Below, piece after piece: positions 1 to 13,000 of a DNA stretch of 64,000 bases (positions are counted from its first letter, which is position 1; every line of letters begins with the position of its first letter). A program made the position numbers and the translations under genes. Source of the DNA: Channa striata (Eukaryota; Chordata; Actinopteri; Anabantiformes; Channidae); assembly GCA_033026295.1 (NCBI GenBank), contig CM065174.1, forward strand, positions 1,787,001 to 1,851,000. The letters are read 5' to 3'. Under the pieces are notes generated by a model, which saw only the letters and a list, made by a program, of their open reading frames with translations, did no database searches and was not told the origin of the DNA.

Positions 1-640
1 CAGCCAATTTGCGGAAGCACTGGGCGAACTGCCATTTCATTTTACGAGAATTTAACATGTTCACCAATTATCTGCATAAGGCAGCAACTGCGCAGTGCAT
101 TCATGATTTACCACGAAAGGGCCATACTCTGAAGACTTTGGGAGACAGGAAAATTGTGTGGCACATCCAAAAATAAGCCTGGCAAATATTTGCTGTTTTT
201 ATATTGTGCTTAGGTGCAAGTGTTTTACAAATAGCAGCAGAGGAAATATTGTGTGGGTAAATCGAACTTATTACGTGAAATATATGCACTGTTCCAGCAC
301 TCTTTGCACTGCTACTTATTTCTTTCTTCTTTTTTATTTGTATAGTTATATCTGTAAAACTTGTCTTGGCTGTATGTCAGAGTCTGTGTGTAACTGTAGT
401 GAAATGGCATTTTCATGGCAAATGAGGCTGATTCTGATCTCTTCAAAATATACTGCAGTTCTAAGTAACCAATCATTTTGTTCTTACAGAATCTTCATTC
501 TTACTCAGGCTTCCTTCCTTTTTAGTATTTACATTTGTTGAATATGTTTTTGACAGTAGTTTGCTTTGGATAATTCTTGTATGTTTACTACTGGTGACAT
601 AACTAACTAGCTTTGCCTTCAACCATCATGGCTGTTTTGT
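1..640. other. Left flank, no gene recognised
   Basis: AT-rich sequence ahead of the timm50 promoter. Short open frames occur on both strands, but none resembles a known protein or shows a plausible exon structure. It is probably intergenic or part of an intron of a neighbour lying outside the window. Confidence 0.5.
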
Positions 641-659
641 GTTGAAATCGAAGGTCAGC

Positions 660-842
660 TTCACCCTTGCCTTTGATTGGTCGAGCAGCCTAAAGGCAAC
701 CCACCTCTCGCACCACGTGTCTTCTCGCTGCTCCGAGTGCGTCTCGTGCCTTCCACTCAAGCCAGGCCCAACCAATCAGGCGCCTTTGTCCTTTTTGACG
801 TACGTCACACACGCTCGCCGGCAGCTAGTGCGGCTATCCAAG
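660..842 (+). promoter_or_regulatory. timm50: timm50 core promoter and 5' UTR region
   Basis: GC-richer stretch directly ahead of the start codon. Visible sites are an inverted CCAAT box (GATTGG, 675-680), a CACGTG E-box (714-719), a direct CCAAT (772-776) and a CRE-like palindrome TGACGTACGTCA (796-807). The start codon sits in CCAAGATGTCGGCGGC, close to the YY1 motif AAGATGGCGGC that often overlaps the start site of nuclear genes for mitochondrial proteins. There is no TATA box. CCAAT, CRE and YY1 together suit a housekeeping mitochondrial gene. The exact transcription start is not determined. Confidence 0.6.
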
Positions 843-1061
843 ATGTCGGCGGCATCTGTGTTCCCCATGTGTGTGCGAGCGAGCCGGGGCCTCTTAAGGT
901 TTAGGAGCGGGGCAGCGGGTGCCTCCTCTGCGGCCATGCTGGACATTGTGCGGACACTCTCCACGGACAAGCCGCCTGCCGGAACAGGCGGTGCGACGGG
1001 CGGACTGGCTCAGGCTATCCTCCAGGAGAGACTCCAGCAGCAGCAGGAGCAGCAGAGTCAG
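843..1061 (+). CDS. timm50: timm50 exon 1 (presequence and Gln-rich linker)
   Basis: Codes residues 1-73 and ends in phase 0 at CAG|gtgagg. The first 40 residues have several Arg and no acidic residue before Asp33, typical of a matrix-targeting presequence. It ends in a run of Gln/Glu codons (LQQQQEQQSQ). This is the least conserved part of the protein. Confidence 0.9.
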
Positions 1062-4000
1062 GTGAGGCGGCCAACGTTAGACCGCTGAGGTGCGCTTGAT
1101 TCGAAGTTTGATGCTGACGGGTAGAGCGAACATCCAGTATCTCGTGGGTTCAACTGTGAGACTCCGCCCACACAAGTTGCCCATGTAAACCAAACCAAAG
1201 CCACTTTCCTGGCGTTGCCAAAGTCAAGTAACGTTGACGCTGGGAGCTAGCTAACGTTACATCTGCACAACTAACGCTGTATCTATCAGACAGAGGCCGC
1301 CAGACTGTCGTCAGCGTTTGTTGTGTCTTAGATTGATTTGGACAAATGTCAGCTTCTCTAGAGTTACGTTAGTGCTTCACCTCCCCGCTTTGTCCCCCAG
1401 TCCGACGAATGAATGAACTTGACGTTAGGCTAGCTAACCTGTTAGCTGGCTATTTAGCATAGCATGCGCCTGTACTGCCGGTTCCGGTGACACACACGTA
1501 CAACTGTCATTCCTGGAGCCCGGCACGTTTCAAGTCAAAAAGTCCAGTCAAATTCTTACTTTGGCCACATGTGACGATTGTCGTGTAGTCAGCAGAAGCA
1601 ATCCACCGCCACTTTATATTCCTCACTTATGGTGAAAAATAAAGTCCAGAAAATCAGTTCTGCAGAAAGATATATATGTACAAATTTAGTCCAGAATTTA
1701 TGAGGCACATGAAATGTAAAGTGTTCACATGCTATTAAGTGTAATTTATGCACAGATTCAAGAGGAGAACCCCTAAAAAACTGATTTCTGCCTTTTTAAT
1801 GCGAAATATCAATCACAATAATTTGACTATATTTCCTTTTGAATTTTAAACGTAAAACATTTTTTTAAAAACTACGTAGTTACTCGCAGCTTGTCAGTTA
1901 AAGTGTGCAGAGTATTATTTTGAGGGAGGGTAAAAGTTACTAAAGAAACCAGGTTTCTTAGGTAAGTAAGTGCAAGTTTAGAAAGTAATTTACTGCCAGT
2001 CTGCACATACATGTAGCAGATGTGAAGTCTGGTTTCTCTATAACCACAGACTCGTTTGAGAAGGTTCATTGCCTGCATTTACACACACTTAAGAAACCTG
2101 GTTATGATAAATTTACACGTACATGCCATAAAGTAATCTAATTTTTCCTCCACATCTGACTTATTGTGAAAGCCTGGCCCACAGATTTGAACTGTATAGT
2201 GACAGAAGATGCTGCTTTGAGACTTTTCTTTTTTGTGTGTGTGTGTTCATTTTGCAGCAAAGTGACAGCACTGGGGGAGAGAAAGCAAAAGTCTAACAGA
2301 ACTCTGGTTTCCCTAATCCCCTACCCTGATTTTGGAAACCAGCTGTCCTGTTTACATGACAGTTAAGAAATCAGCTTTCCCTAAAAAACCAACTGTGACC
2401 TGGCTACTTACTGCCACATAAATGCACTGACTGATTTTGACTGTATATTGAAAGAAAACACTTCTTCCTGGGTTTTTTTAAGGAGGAATCTAAGAAACCA
2501 GTTTAGTCAGAAACCTGACTGTAACATATATTTAAACGCACAGTGTGCCACCTGTCTTATAACCATCTGAGTGACTAAACCTGACATCGCTGTAATTACT
2601 TAATGCTTAATTTAGAGTATAGTCTGGAATTGCCGTTCCTGACTTCAGTGTACTAGACAATAATGATTGTCAGAGTTAAATTTACATTATTGTTTTTGTC
2701 CAGGGCCAGCCTCCTCCTGAAGGAGGTGAGGGCAAGAGAGGGGGAGAACATTCAGAGGAGAAGAAGCAGAAGGAGAACACTGCCTATGCTAAGAAGATGG
2801 TGCTACGGTTGGCTGGACTCATGGGACTTGGTGGGGCAGTCAGCATTGTCTACATATTTGGTGAGTGTGGTTAAATTAATCCTGTGGCCACAACAACTAT
2901 GACTCTGTCCATCAAAACCTGCAGAAACTACCAGATTTGTTCTTTAAAACCGCAGAATTTTCCAAACACTATCTGTTGCCATAAAAATCATATCCTGGAG
3001 ACTAATGTAAAGTATAGAGTACTTATTTTGGCACTGCTGTTTAAAGATTTCCATGTTTAAATCCATGAGGCAACTGTCGTTTTATCGGTTCATTTTATCA
3101 GTTCTGTCACCATCATGGCCGCCTCAGGGTTGGGACCTTGGACAGAGCGTCAGCTAGTGAAACAGTCCAGACTTTAGTGCTGAATCTTCCAGAGTGAATA
3201 ATTTTTGTGATTGTTGTGGCCTAAAATGCGTAATTTCACAACAACTTGTGATTTATGTTGCAATGATTTATATGATGTTTTAAATTACAAGGTCACACAG
3301 AATTTACAGGGATTGGATTGAATTATTTGTTGCGATCGCAGCATCGTAAATTCCTGCATCGACTGTCTTATGAACTGAAACACTGGTCTGGTTTATCTGT
3401 ATTTTCAGGGTGTTTATTGGCCACCTCTTAACCAGAGAAAAAACATTTTGCTAATTGCTTAGGTAATCATTTGGAAATGCTCTTCTTTGTTACAACAATT
3501 GCCGCATCTCAATTGGCATTTTTCGTAATGTAACACTGAGATTCTACAGTACACATAATTTGTCAAAAAATGTGATTATCAAGTAATTCATTTGTGAAAT
3601 TTAAAAAATCCCAAGCAGGATGTCGTTCCTGTTTGTCATGTGTAATTACTTTTTGTCTGTTCCTATATAATTGTAAATTAAACCTGGGGATTCATTAACT
3701 AAATGATTAATAAAACAACTATTATCAGATTAACTGAGAGGAACTCCATATGTCCCAGTTCACTAAGGAAACAGTCCAGTCCATGATTTCATTTACTCGC
3801 CTGTGCAGCATTGCGCAAAGGTTATGCTTCACAAACTTCAATTTATTTGTGTTTGTAAGTTATTTCTGTACTTTAAGGTTCACGTCAACAAACCAGTTAG
3901 TTGTGGTTCTGGTATTGTGGACAGGTACTAAGTCCATCTCGATAAAGTTTTTCAGCAGAAGGACACAGGAAACTCTCTAAAATTGACAAGACGACATGAA

Positions 4001-7000
4001 AACAAAACATTCTTGCCACTCCTGCACCGCACTCTAGAAGCTTGATTCACAAATGTAATGCAACATTTACCTTCATCTGAAACGAAGACTTGGACCACTG
4101 AGCCATAATCCAGTTGTTTATTTTCTCTTCATTGTGATTTTGTGTTTTTACTCTTTAGCCCAGGTGAGACATTTCTCGTGTTGTCTCTGGTGAGGAATGA
4201 GGAATACAATAGTCAGCCCGTTTTCTGCAGACGTCTTTGTGGTGGCTCTTGATCCACTAGCTCCAGCTTGAATCCACTCTTTGTGACTTGCTCAAAACTT
4301 CTTGAATCTGCTTTACTTGATAATCTTCTAAACCCTGCAGTCATCCCTGTTGCTTGTGCACCTTTTCCTGTCACATTTTCCCTTCCTGTCAACTTTCTAT
4401 GAATATGCTTTTACAAAGTACTCTGCAAACACTCAGTACTCTGCCAACTTTGCTAGTGTCCCCCAGTTGTCATAGCTAATATAATGTTAGTGGATAAGTT
4501 TACTGAAAATTCAATAAGGGCAGACAGCGTTTCAAGCTGACATTGAATTTTAATAACGCCAACATACAGTACGTTTTTGCAATCAGAGCATTACAGTTTA
4601 AATATTTGTTCAAAATGTTTGAACTTCAAATAAATAGTGACAGTCCTAATAAATAGTAATTTACACCAACTCAAAATGAAATATAAAAGTTATTTGGAGA
4701 TACTTTTGATTTTCATGAACAGTAAGCCTTAATCATTGAAATTAAAACAAAAAAGTCTATACATATTTAAATTTATGTGTAACAAATGTAGTATGAGTTT
4801 TACTTTTTCAATGAAATTCTGGGGGAAAAAAAAGGTTTTCTGATGTGCCAAATTTCTGAGATGTGCCAGTATTGGAGTTTATCACAGTCTGTTATTATCT
4901 AGTTCATCTCTAGGTCGGTAGTCACTTCATAACCATATTCATACTATGTTCCACTTTATTTAAGGGATGTTTAGAAGACTTTTTTTTTTTTTTTTTTTTT
5001 TTACCTGTGAGTGAGTGGCACAGAAAAAGACGATGTCATAATTGAATAATTGTTTTAAGTTTTTGTTTACCTTATTTTATATTATACAGAACATATATAG
5101 GGTATTTTTTAGGTTTGATCTGTTGATTAGACAGAACATTTAAGCAGTTAATTAGAAAAAAGCATTATCTAAGTTATTAATTTTCCCATTTAGTAGTTGC
5201 CGCTCTACTTCAGTTAAACCTAAAGTGATGTGCATGGCTAACTGTGAGCAGAAGCCCTGTGTGTCAGCGAGCAGGGATGTTGTAAAAAGTGGATCAGCCC
5301 ACAGATGGGTGGAGCTGGCAGCTGTCATTAGAGAACAGGGACGATAAAGAGCCTCAGTTTATCCGCTGTCAGAGAATAGAAATGTTAGCTGTGCATGAGA
5401 TTCAGATTCGCAGACTGTTTTTCAGTCAGTGGTTGCAGAAAAATCCCCTATTGCCAAAAAGAAGAATGAAAAGCAGCACGTTAATTTAGATAAAGGGAGC
5501 GAAGCCGCTGCCTAAGGGTTTGTGGAGTCCGATTTTTAAAGGATAAAGGGATTTTTTCAACCAAAGTCAGTGTCTTCTCACTGGGACCCTGTCATCCCAG
5601 CAGGCCCGTCTTTGTCAGCTGCTTTCACGATGTGCACTGGTGCTTTTCTTTTTCTTCTTCCATCTTTTCAGGACGCACAATTTTTTCAGCTGCTGCCATC
5701 AATTCCAATTGGATATTTACTTTCACCCCATCTTGTCTTCCGTATCATGGAATGTTTTTGTCATACATTTGGAATACTTTTGGAATACATTTGGAATTTG
5801 GGATTTAATGGTGTTTCTTCCATGTGGAGTATTCGTTGGATATATTCTGGATTTTATCGTGGACAAAACCTGTGGAAGCATTTTTTTAAGAGTGATTTTT
5901 AGCTTTCATCTTGTTTTTCAGCGAATAGTGTAGGTTTGTCAAATAAGAATTCTTTTTATTTCTGTCATCACAATATTTGAGGTTTTCTTTCAGATGATAG
6001 TGTTGCTATTGTAGATTTGGCTAAATAGCAAAGTTTTCTGTTTAACCTCTTCCCTTAAATCCTAAAGAGTATCATGCTGTAATTAAACTCTTTAATTTAA
6101 AGTATTAATAAAAACATCTTTGTTGAGGTAATATGGGAAAGTATAGAAATTATATATTTTATTATGTTTATTTGGAGTTTAACAAATTGTTTTGATGATT
6201 TATAAATTGGTAGGCTATAAAACGCATGAAAAAAGAAAACCAATAAAAGATAAAGAAGCATGATATAAATTACTTTCATATCAATGTTAACAATAAACAA
6301 ACTTATGGATGTGTTTTTGGTCTGGATTTAAATCTATTGGCATGTGAATCCTGATTGGATTTCAACAATAGGCAGCTTGTAAACTAAAAATTATTTTGTT
6401 GGTTATTTTCATTTAGCGGCATAATAGCTGTATCCTCAATAACTACTGTCCTTTTGATGTACAACAAGCAGTTTACTCAATAGCGAGCGGTGAGACACTT
6501 GCTGTTGTCAATCATCAGTAACGGCAGTTACTTTGTCATTTCTAAAACAGGGAGAATTGCCTACTTTTAGTTTTGATTGCACGATGTCGTGGATATACTC
6601 ACACACTTAACACAGCATTTCAAGTACTCTATGGTTCACTATAGAGTGAGCAGGTGGGGATTTGGACACATTAATCAGGCGTAGTCAAAGCCGTTTTGTT
6701 TCTGTTTAGCATTGTCCTAAAAATTGTAGGATGTCCGTCCTAGTATCATGTTGAAAAAGGTCACAGTTAGTGTCAGTTCTGGACTTTTAGTTTTTCCCGT
6801 TGAAAAACTACTTCGAATGATCTATTCTGCATGTACTAAACTGTGTTTTTTTTTCTTTTCTTTAGGCACCAATTCAGTGGATGAACATGGAAATGTGGTG
6901 AGTTTTACACGTTGTTACTCCAGGTGGGATCCTGCCGACTTTAACAACAGTACCTGTCAGGGCTCTAGTTGAAAGAGTTTGTGTCCACACCGTGACAGCA

Positions 7001-10000
7001 CCTTCCTATTCAGGCTCAAATGGGATATTCAGTGCATGTCGAGCAGAGCTGAGGGTGTCTGCTCACTTTCAGCACACAGCTGTGAATTTCTCCTCATTGC
7101 TTCCTTTTGATGTATGCTGGCATTTTATTCACCTCAAAGCTAATGAGGTCCTCTTCCTGTTCTACCGCTAGCTGTAAAGGACACACTTCACATCTCTCTG
7201 TCACATGTGTCTGTCTGATAGAGGTGTAAATGTGGACAGACGGGGCAATTTGCTTCAGACGACTGAGCTGTGTCCCAGGTGCCCGTATGGGAAAGAAAGG
7301 GAGCACACTTATCTCACTTTCAGCCTTCCCTTTTGTTCATTGTCTTACTGTGATAAAAGGGTAGATGTGATTGAATGGCACACTCGCCAAGGACCTGAGA
7401 CCTCATATTTGTCTGAGCTGTGAGCATGGGAAAGTCAGTAACATCAAAGACATTAGTCTTCCCACCTCAGCACATTAATGACCATCACTAATATTTTAGT
7501 GCTACTCAAAAGAGCAGTCGCGATACTGCTTAACTAAATGTTTTTTGAAGAGAACTTTTTCCTGCTACACTTTTCTCTCGGACAGAATTTAAAAAAAGCT
7601 ACTTCCACTTCAGTTTGCATGAGATTACTTCAGTAAAAACAGACCTAATATTATTTAAAAATCACACCATCCATATATTACCAGTTACATACCACATGTG
7701 TAATGTGGTCCAGAAAACCGGTGCCAGCAGCAAATTATCAAGCCAACAAAATCCGATGTGATATGAAACCTGTAGAGGAGTTGATTTAAAAAAAAAAAAA
7801 GCTCGACCTTTTGCTTGCTTGTTGTGTTTTTAACCAAATATAGTCTGACAGTTTGTTTCTGTTTTTCTTTATTTCTAAGATGTGGATCTTCATAATCACC
7901 TTCTTAGCAGTTTAGACTTCCTGACTTGCCAATGTATTTTTGTGTTTCCATTGGTTTCACACATTCTTTACATCCTTTTTTCAAACAGTTAACATGTCAT
8001 TCAGTGAATACAACAAAGGAAAACCCTTGTTTTAGAAATGAATCCCTAATTTATGTGTCCACCCCATATGCAAATGTCTTCGGTCCATGATCAGTCCTTA
8101 GCCATCTTATAAAAGACGCTCCCCTGTGTGTATTTGCAAGTCTGGATCAGAGATTAGGGAAAACGGTGATGGAGATGAGAACCTGTGGCCTAATGTACAG
8201 GAGAATTTCATGTCTTGATTTAGATTTTTTTGGGGGCGGTGACATTTCCACTGTTACATTTAATTTAATTTCTTTTTACTTGTAAAAAAGAATTACATCT
8301 AATGCAGCACAATAAAAACTGATTTGTGATTTTACGTAAAAGTTTTGTAAGAGTTTTTTTACAACCATGTCCTGATCTAGGCCTTATTTTGAAGGTCCAC
8401 AGAAAGTTCCATGAACTTTTGGCTTGGTTTATCTCCTGTGATGCCCTGAGACTATTGGGACCCAGCTGTTATTTGTGAGCAAAGCAGCTGCCTGCTCTTG
8501 TCTTAAAACTTGTAAAACCTTTGGATTTCACATTGTGCCTTAATGCCAGTGTTGGTAACCAAGTGGGTAATGCTGGCAAACTGACAGTTTGTGTTGTGCA
8601 GTGTTACATCCCGGGAACATCTGACTTGAGGTCTCGGGCTGGTAGAGGTGTTGTTGTGGGAAGACTGATCTCTTCAAAGCGGATACCCCGCTCATTTCTC
8701 CCACATTAGGATCCTTTTGTTGAGGACAAAAACACAATGGTCTCACAACAGCTTCATGCTAAGTGGTCTTTGTCATGGGACTGGGACCTGTCATGGGAAA
8801 GCTGAAAGCTGAGTGGGCCTGCAAACATTAATTTTAATACTAAGCCTCCTTTGGCAAAAGGCTAAATAATGACTTCAAGCTGCAACCTCTAATAACTGCA
8901 TGGTCATTTTTTTATTGCATGTAAAACTCTCCACTGAGATGAGAATTACCTGTCAGTATGCTTATCCATCAGTGCATTTACATGCACTTCAGCTGATTTC
9001 CATAATTGGGGTAGTTTAGAAAAGGGGATGTCTCCAGACAAAATTGTCTTGGAGAATTTCTCTGTCATGTCATTGAGACATCTGAAAATAAGATGTTTTT
9101 TTTATGGCTTCATACATGCCTTTGAGATATTAATGACTACATTCACAAATTAATAATTGCAAAGATCAAGATGTTGATATTCAGCAGCCACATGTTAAAC
9201 AATCCATTGGATCATTATTTGTGTTGTTTTTGTGTGTAGCCTGATCTTAAATGACATTAACATAAGTGGAAATCACAAGGCCAAAGTTATAATTTTTCAT
9301 TTGCAGATGGTTGTGTACAAATTGCATTAAACAAAAAGCAGTTTTAATTATTTGTCTTTTATACACCATCTTTGACCCAGTCTAAGCTGAATAGAACAAT
9401 CGTGTGCGTTTGGGTGTGGATGTTGAAATGAATGTGTGTGTATGTATATTTCTTTATTCATGCATTCATTTATTTTGGCCTCTGCTCAGTTCAGTTGTAC
9501 AACCAGACAGGAGTCTTTCCTTCAAAGTCCACACTCGCCTCAGCTGGACGTCCCGTCAGCAGTGTTCGGCTCCTAGTACACGACACACTTCTCACATCAG
9601 TGTGAAGCCTGTCACATGCTCGATGTTGCCGGGGGCACACTTATCTCACCCCCTTGTCTTCAGGCTCTTCTCGTCTTCAGAGGACATTTGCTAAATGTGG
9701 CATCTGCCAGAGAAGTGAGTAAGCAGGCTCCAAATGGTGAGTCTGCTGCTAAGTGAAATTTACTGCACATACACATGCAGCTTAGAGAATGACTTTGAGG
9801 TTTGCAAGTAAAGTTTTAGTTTACATTTTTAAAAGTTTGTCTTGTGGTTTCCCATTTGTGCTGCTGATCAATCCCTCCAGGGTTTGGCAGGCTCACTTGT
9901 GGTTGCTGTGGCTATGAAATGCCAATGCCCAAATTCATGACACCCCTTTTCATAAACAGTCATGGGTCTTTCATGGGGGACTGGGTAAATTAACTGTTGT

Positions 10001-13000
10001 GATCACACAGTGAATTCCTGGAGAGTGATGACTAGTAAATGAATTGACAGCCAGTCACATCCGTTAGCAGGTGGTTGTTTTAAGAAATTCAGGTGCCGTT
10101 CAGTGCATCCAAACCAATTAGCAAAAGTGTTTTTATTTTAGGATCTAACCGTTTCTTGGATCAACTTTAAGCCCTAACATGAGAAGTAATTGTGGTTTGT
10201 AATGTTAAACTTTACGCAGTGTTTTCCTCTTGTGAAGACGCGGGAACCTGGACCTATCTTTGCCTCCGTGCTATATTTCAGGGATCGTTCCTTCCCGCTG
10301 TCACACATCATAAACCCTGTGGCTCTATCCTGTCTAGCCAACAGGCAGACTTCAAAGCCCGGGCACACTTCTCTCACCCACTTACTCTGCCCTCCTCCCT
10401 CAGGAGGCACATGCCCCTGTCATAAGAGGTGACGCTATGGGAAGATGTCTTTCAAAGGGTCCGCGGCTGTTTGTGCCCAAACTCACAGAGCAGGGAGGTG
10501 AAAAAAGAGGAAATTGGGAAAAACTTCTTTCTTCTTTTTACATCTTGAGGGAATTGCTGAGATCTTAGCAGAGCCTGGTTTCCATCTAAAAAGACTGGTA
10601 AAACATTTTGCAGCTACTGCAGAAGTGTAATGTTAATGAATGTGTTCACTAATATGTGTGTAACAGTTGTGCAAACGAAACGGCTACACAAATGTGCTGT
10701 CACAGTTCTAGAACTATAACTCCCCGTGCCCCTCAAACCAAACTATGGATTTGGAGAATCACTTATCCCCATTTATTCATTCATTCATTCATTCACATAT
10801 TTGTTTGTTCATACTTTGGGGCTGGAACTGGTTGACAAGCTGCAACAGGAGCCAGATAAGGAACCTGTTGGGCTCTGCAGGAGTGTTGGGACAAGCATGT
10901 TCACATTTGCCTAAACTCAGCATCCTTCATCAGGACCTACATTCATTATATTATTAGGTCTTTTTATATAATTTTTCACGTTCAGCAGGTAATACTTGTA
11001 ATAAATCTGCTGTAACATTTGTTCTTTTGCATACATTTGGAACACCTGGAAGGAATTTCTATAGACCTGAGATACATGGTCCACATGGTCTCAAGGATAA
11101 TTGGACTGTATTCACATTTCATGCTGACATGGCCCCAATTCAGTTTCTTCTTCCTCCTTGTTTTGATGTCAGAGATGGAGCACCTTTGTAGTTGGTCTTA
11201 GAGCGGATTCATATCTAATCTTTGGAAGGAACATGCTGTAACCAAGCGGGTTTTGAGGAAATTGCATCATTTGAATGTGGCACTTCGACGTGTGGTGCCA
11301 CTGCTCAGACAAAAGGCAACACAGCAGTTGGTTTTTGTCGCTGCTCTGTGTGTCGCTGTTGGTGGAGGGAATGTTTGCCTCCCAGGCTGCAGCCCTTCAG
11401 ACCTCCTGGGGTGTCATTTAGGTTTTAATGGCCTGTTTTACACCTTGTTCTCCTCCACAACAAACAGCAGCCCATGACAGTCCGTTACTGCTATGTTAGT
11501 ATTTGTCTTTTAATAAGACATTTTCACTGCTGACAAAAAGTTAATTCAACAAGCTTGTAGCCTCATTCTTTAAGTCTGTTTCTACCTTATTTTGGTTTTT
11601 CAATGTAAAACAAGGGTAATGTGACCAGGGACAAAGAAACTTTCAGCTTTTATTTTCTTTTTAACCAGGAATCACGTCGAGGATCTAGACGAAGAAAAAG
11701 TCATAGTGTGTCAAGTTTAACATTCTGAACAAGATTTGTCTTGTGTATAAGAGGTCCCAACTGCCACTAGTCTAATCCGGCTTGGACAGACTGTACACAC
11801 CCATGCGACTCTTGGGGGAGACCCAACCCAAACCACTCTCTTCACTTTTTGTGCCTAATTCTAACAAAGAACTAAAACTGTGATGGTTCCAGCCAGAACC
11901 CAGTGTTCCACGAGAAACGTCGATCTGCTCCTGCTGCACATTCGATTTTCTGACATTTCATAGAACAATTGATTGATTCCTTTCGTCGATATTGAAGAGA
12001 CTTTTCTTTGCAGCCATGTTTAGGTCACATTGGCTTCATTGCATGCAGTTTATGTGGACAGCACTTAGTAAACTGATCCTGTGTTTGTGTGTGCAATGTG
12101 TTAGGTGAATGGGGGCTCAGATTTCCCTGGGATAAATTTAGTCAGCAGTGCTGTATTTTTTAAATACATATATTTTTAACATTAGGTTTAGTTTAGAACC
12201 AGTCATGTAAATACACGTGTAGTTTTGTCCTTTGGCCACCTGGTGGTGTCCTACACCACAGCCCCAAACTCTGCTCCGGCTCCTCCTCCACCCCTGAAAG
12301 GTTTCACATTTACAAAGGTCTAATCATTGTGGCACAAATATGTTCAAGATGTCAACATCGTTTTACAGATACTGTAGTTATTATGAAGCGGACCAGCTGT
12401 TTTAGTTCAGCTCTTTTCCTGCAGCAGGATCCTGTGAACTGTCTTCACAGTCTGTTAATTGAAGGAGCGCTAACATGGTTTCCTTGTCTTCCTCCTCTGC
12501 AGTTCCCTCTCGACCCACTTTCTTTTTCTATTCACTTTAAACTTGTTCAGTGTCCTTTTCTAATCCTCCTCCATGTTTTCCACCTGCTTCAGCTTCTGCT
12601 GTTTCTTCTCTCTTGTATTTCTTTATTGTCCTGTCTTTCCATCCAGCTTCTTCTTCTGATTTTTCACTTTCTGCTTATTTACTACTTTCCTGACATTTTC
12701 CATCTCTTGCTTTCCACATCTCTTTTCCGTAGCTTTTATTGTCTCTGTTTAATTTTCTCTTGTTTCTTCTCCTCTGCTTTTTTCCTGTTAATTGATTTTG
12801 TTTCAAACCTTATTTCCTGTGACGACCTAAGTTCTTGAATGCAGCTTCTATATCATTATTCTCATCCTTTATTTTCTTGTTCTTCTCTTATTTCTGTCTA
12901 TTTTCTTTGCCTAATTTCTCAGTTTCATTGCTGTTCATTTTGTCTTCCCTATTTTCTTCCTTTTTCCTCCCTTTCTGTGTTTTGTCTTCTGTTTCTCCAG

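Noticed and set aside
639..842. N-terminal extension of the timm50 first exon frame upstream of 843
   Set aside because: The open frame continues upstream, but that part lies in promoter sequence with CCAAT and CRE sites and would place non-presequence residues ahead of a good Arg-rich targeting peptide.
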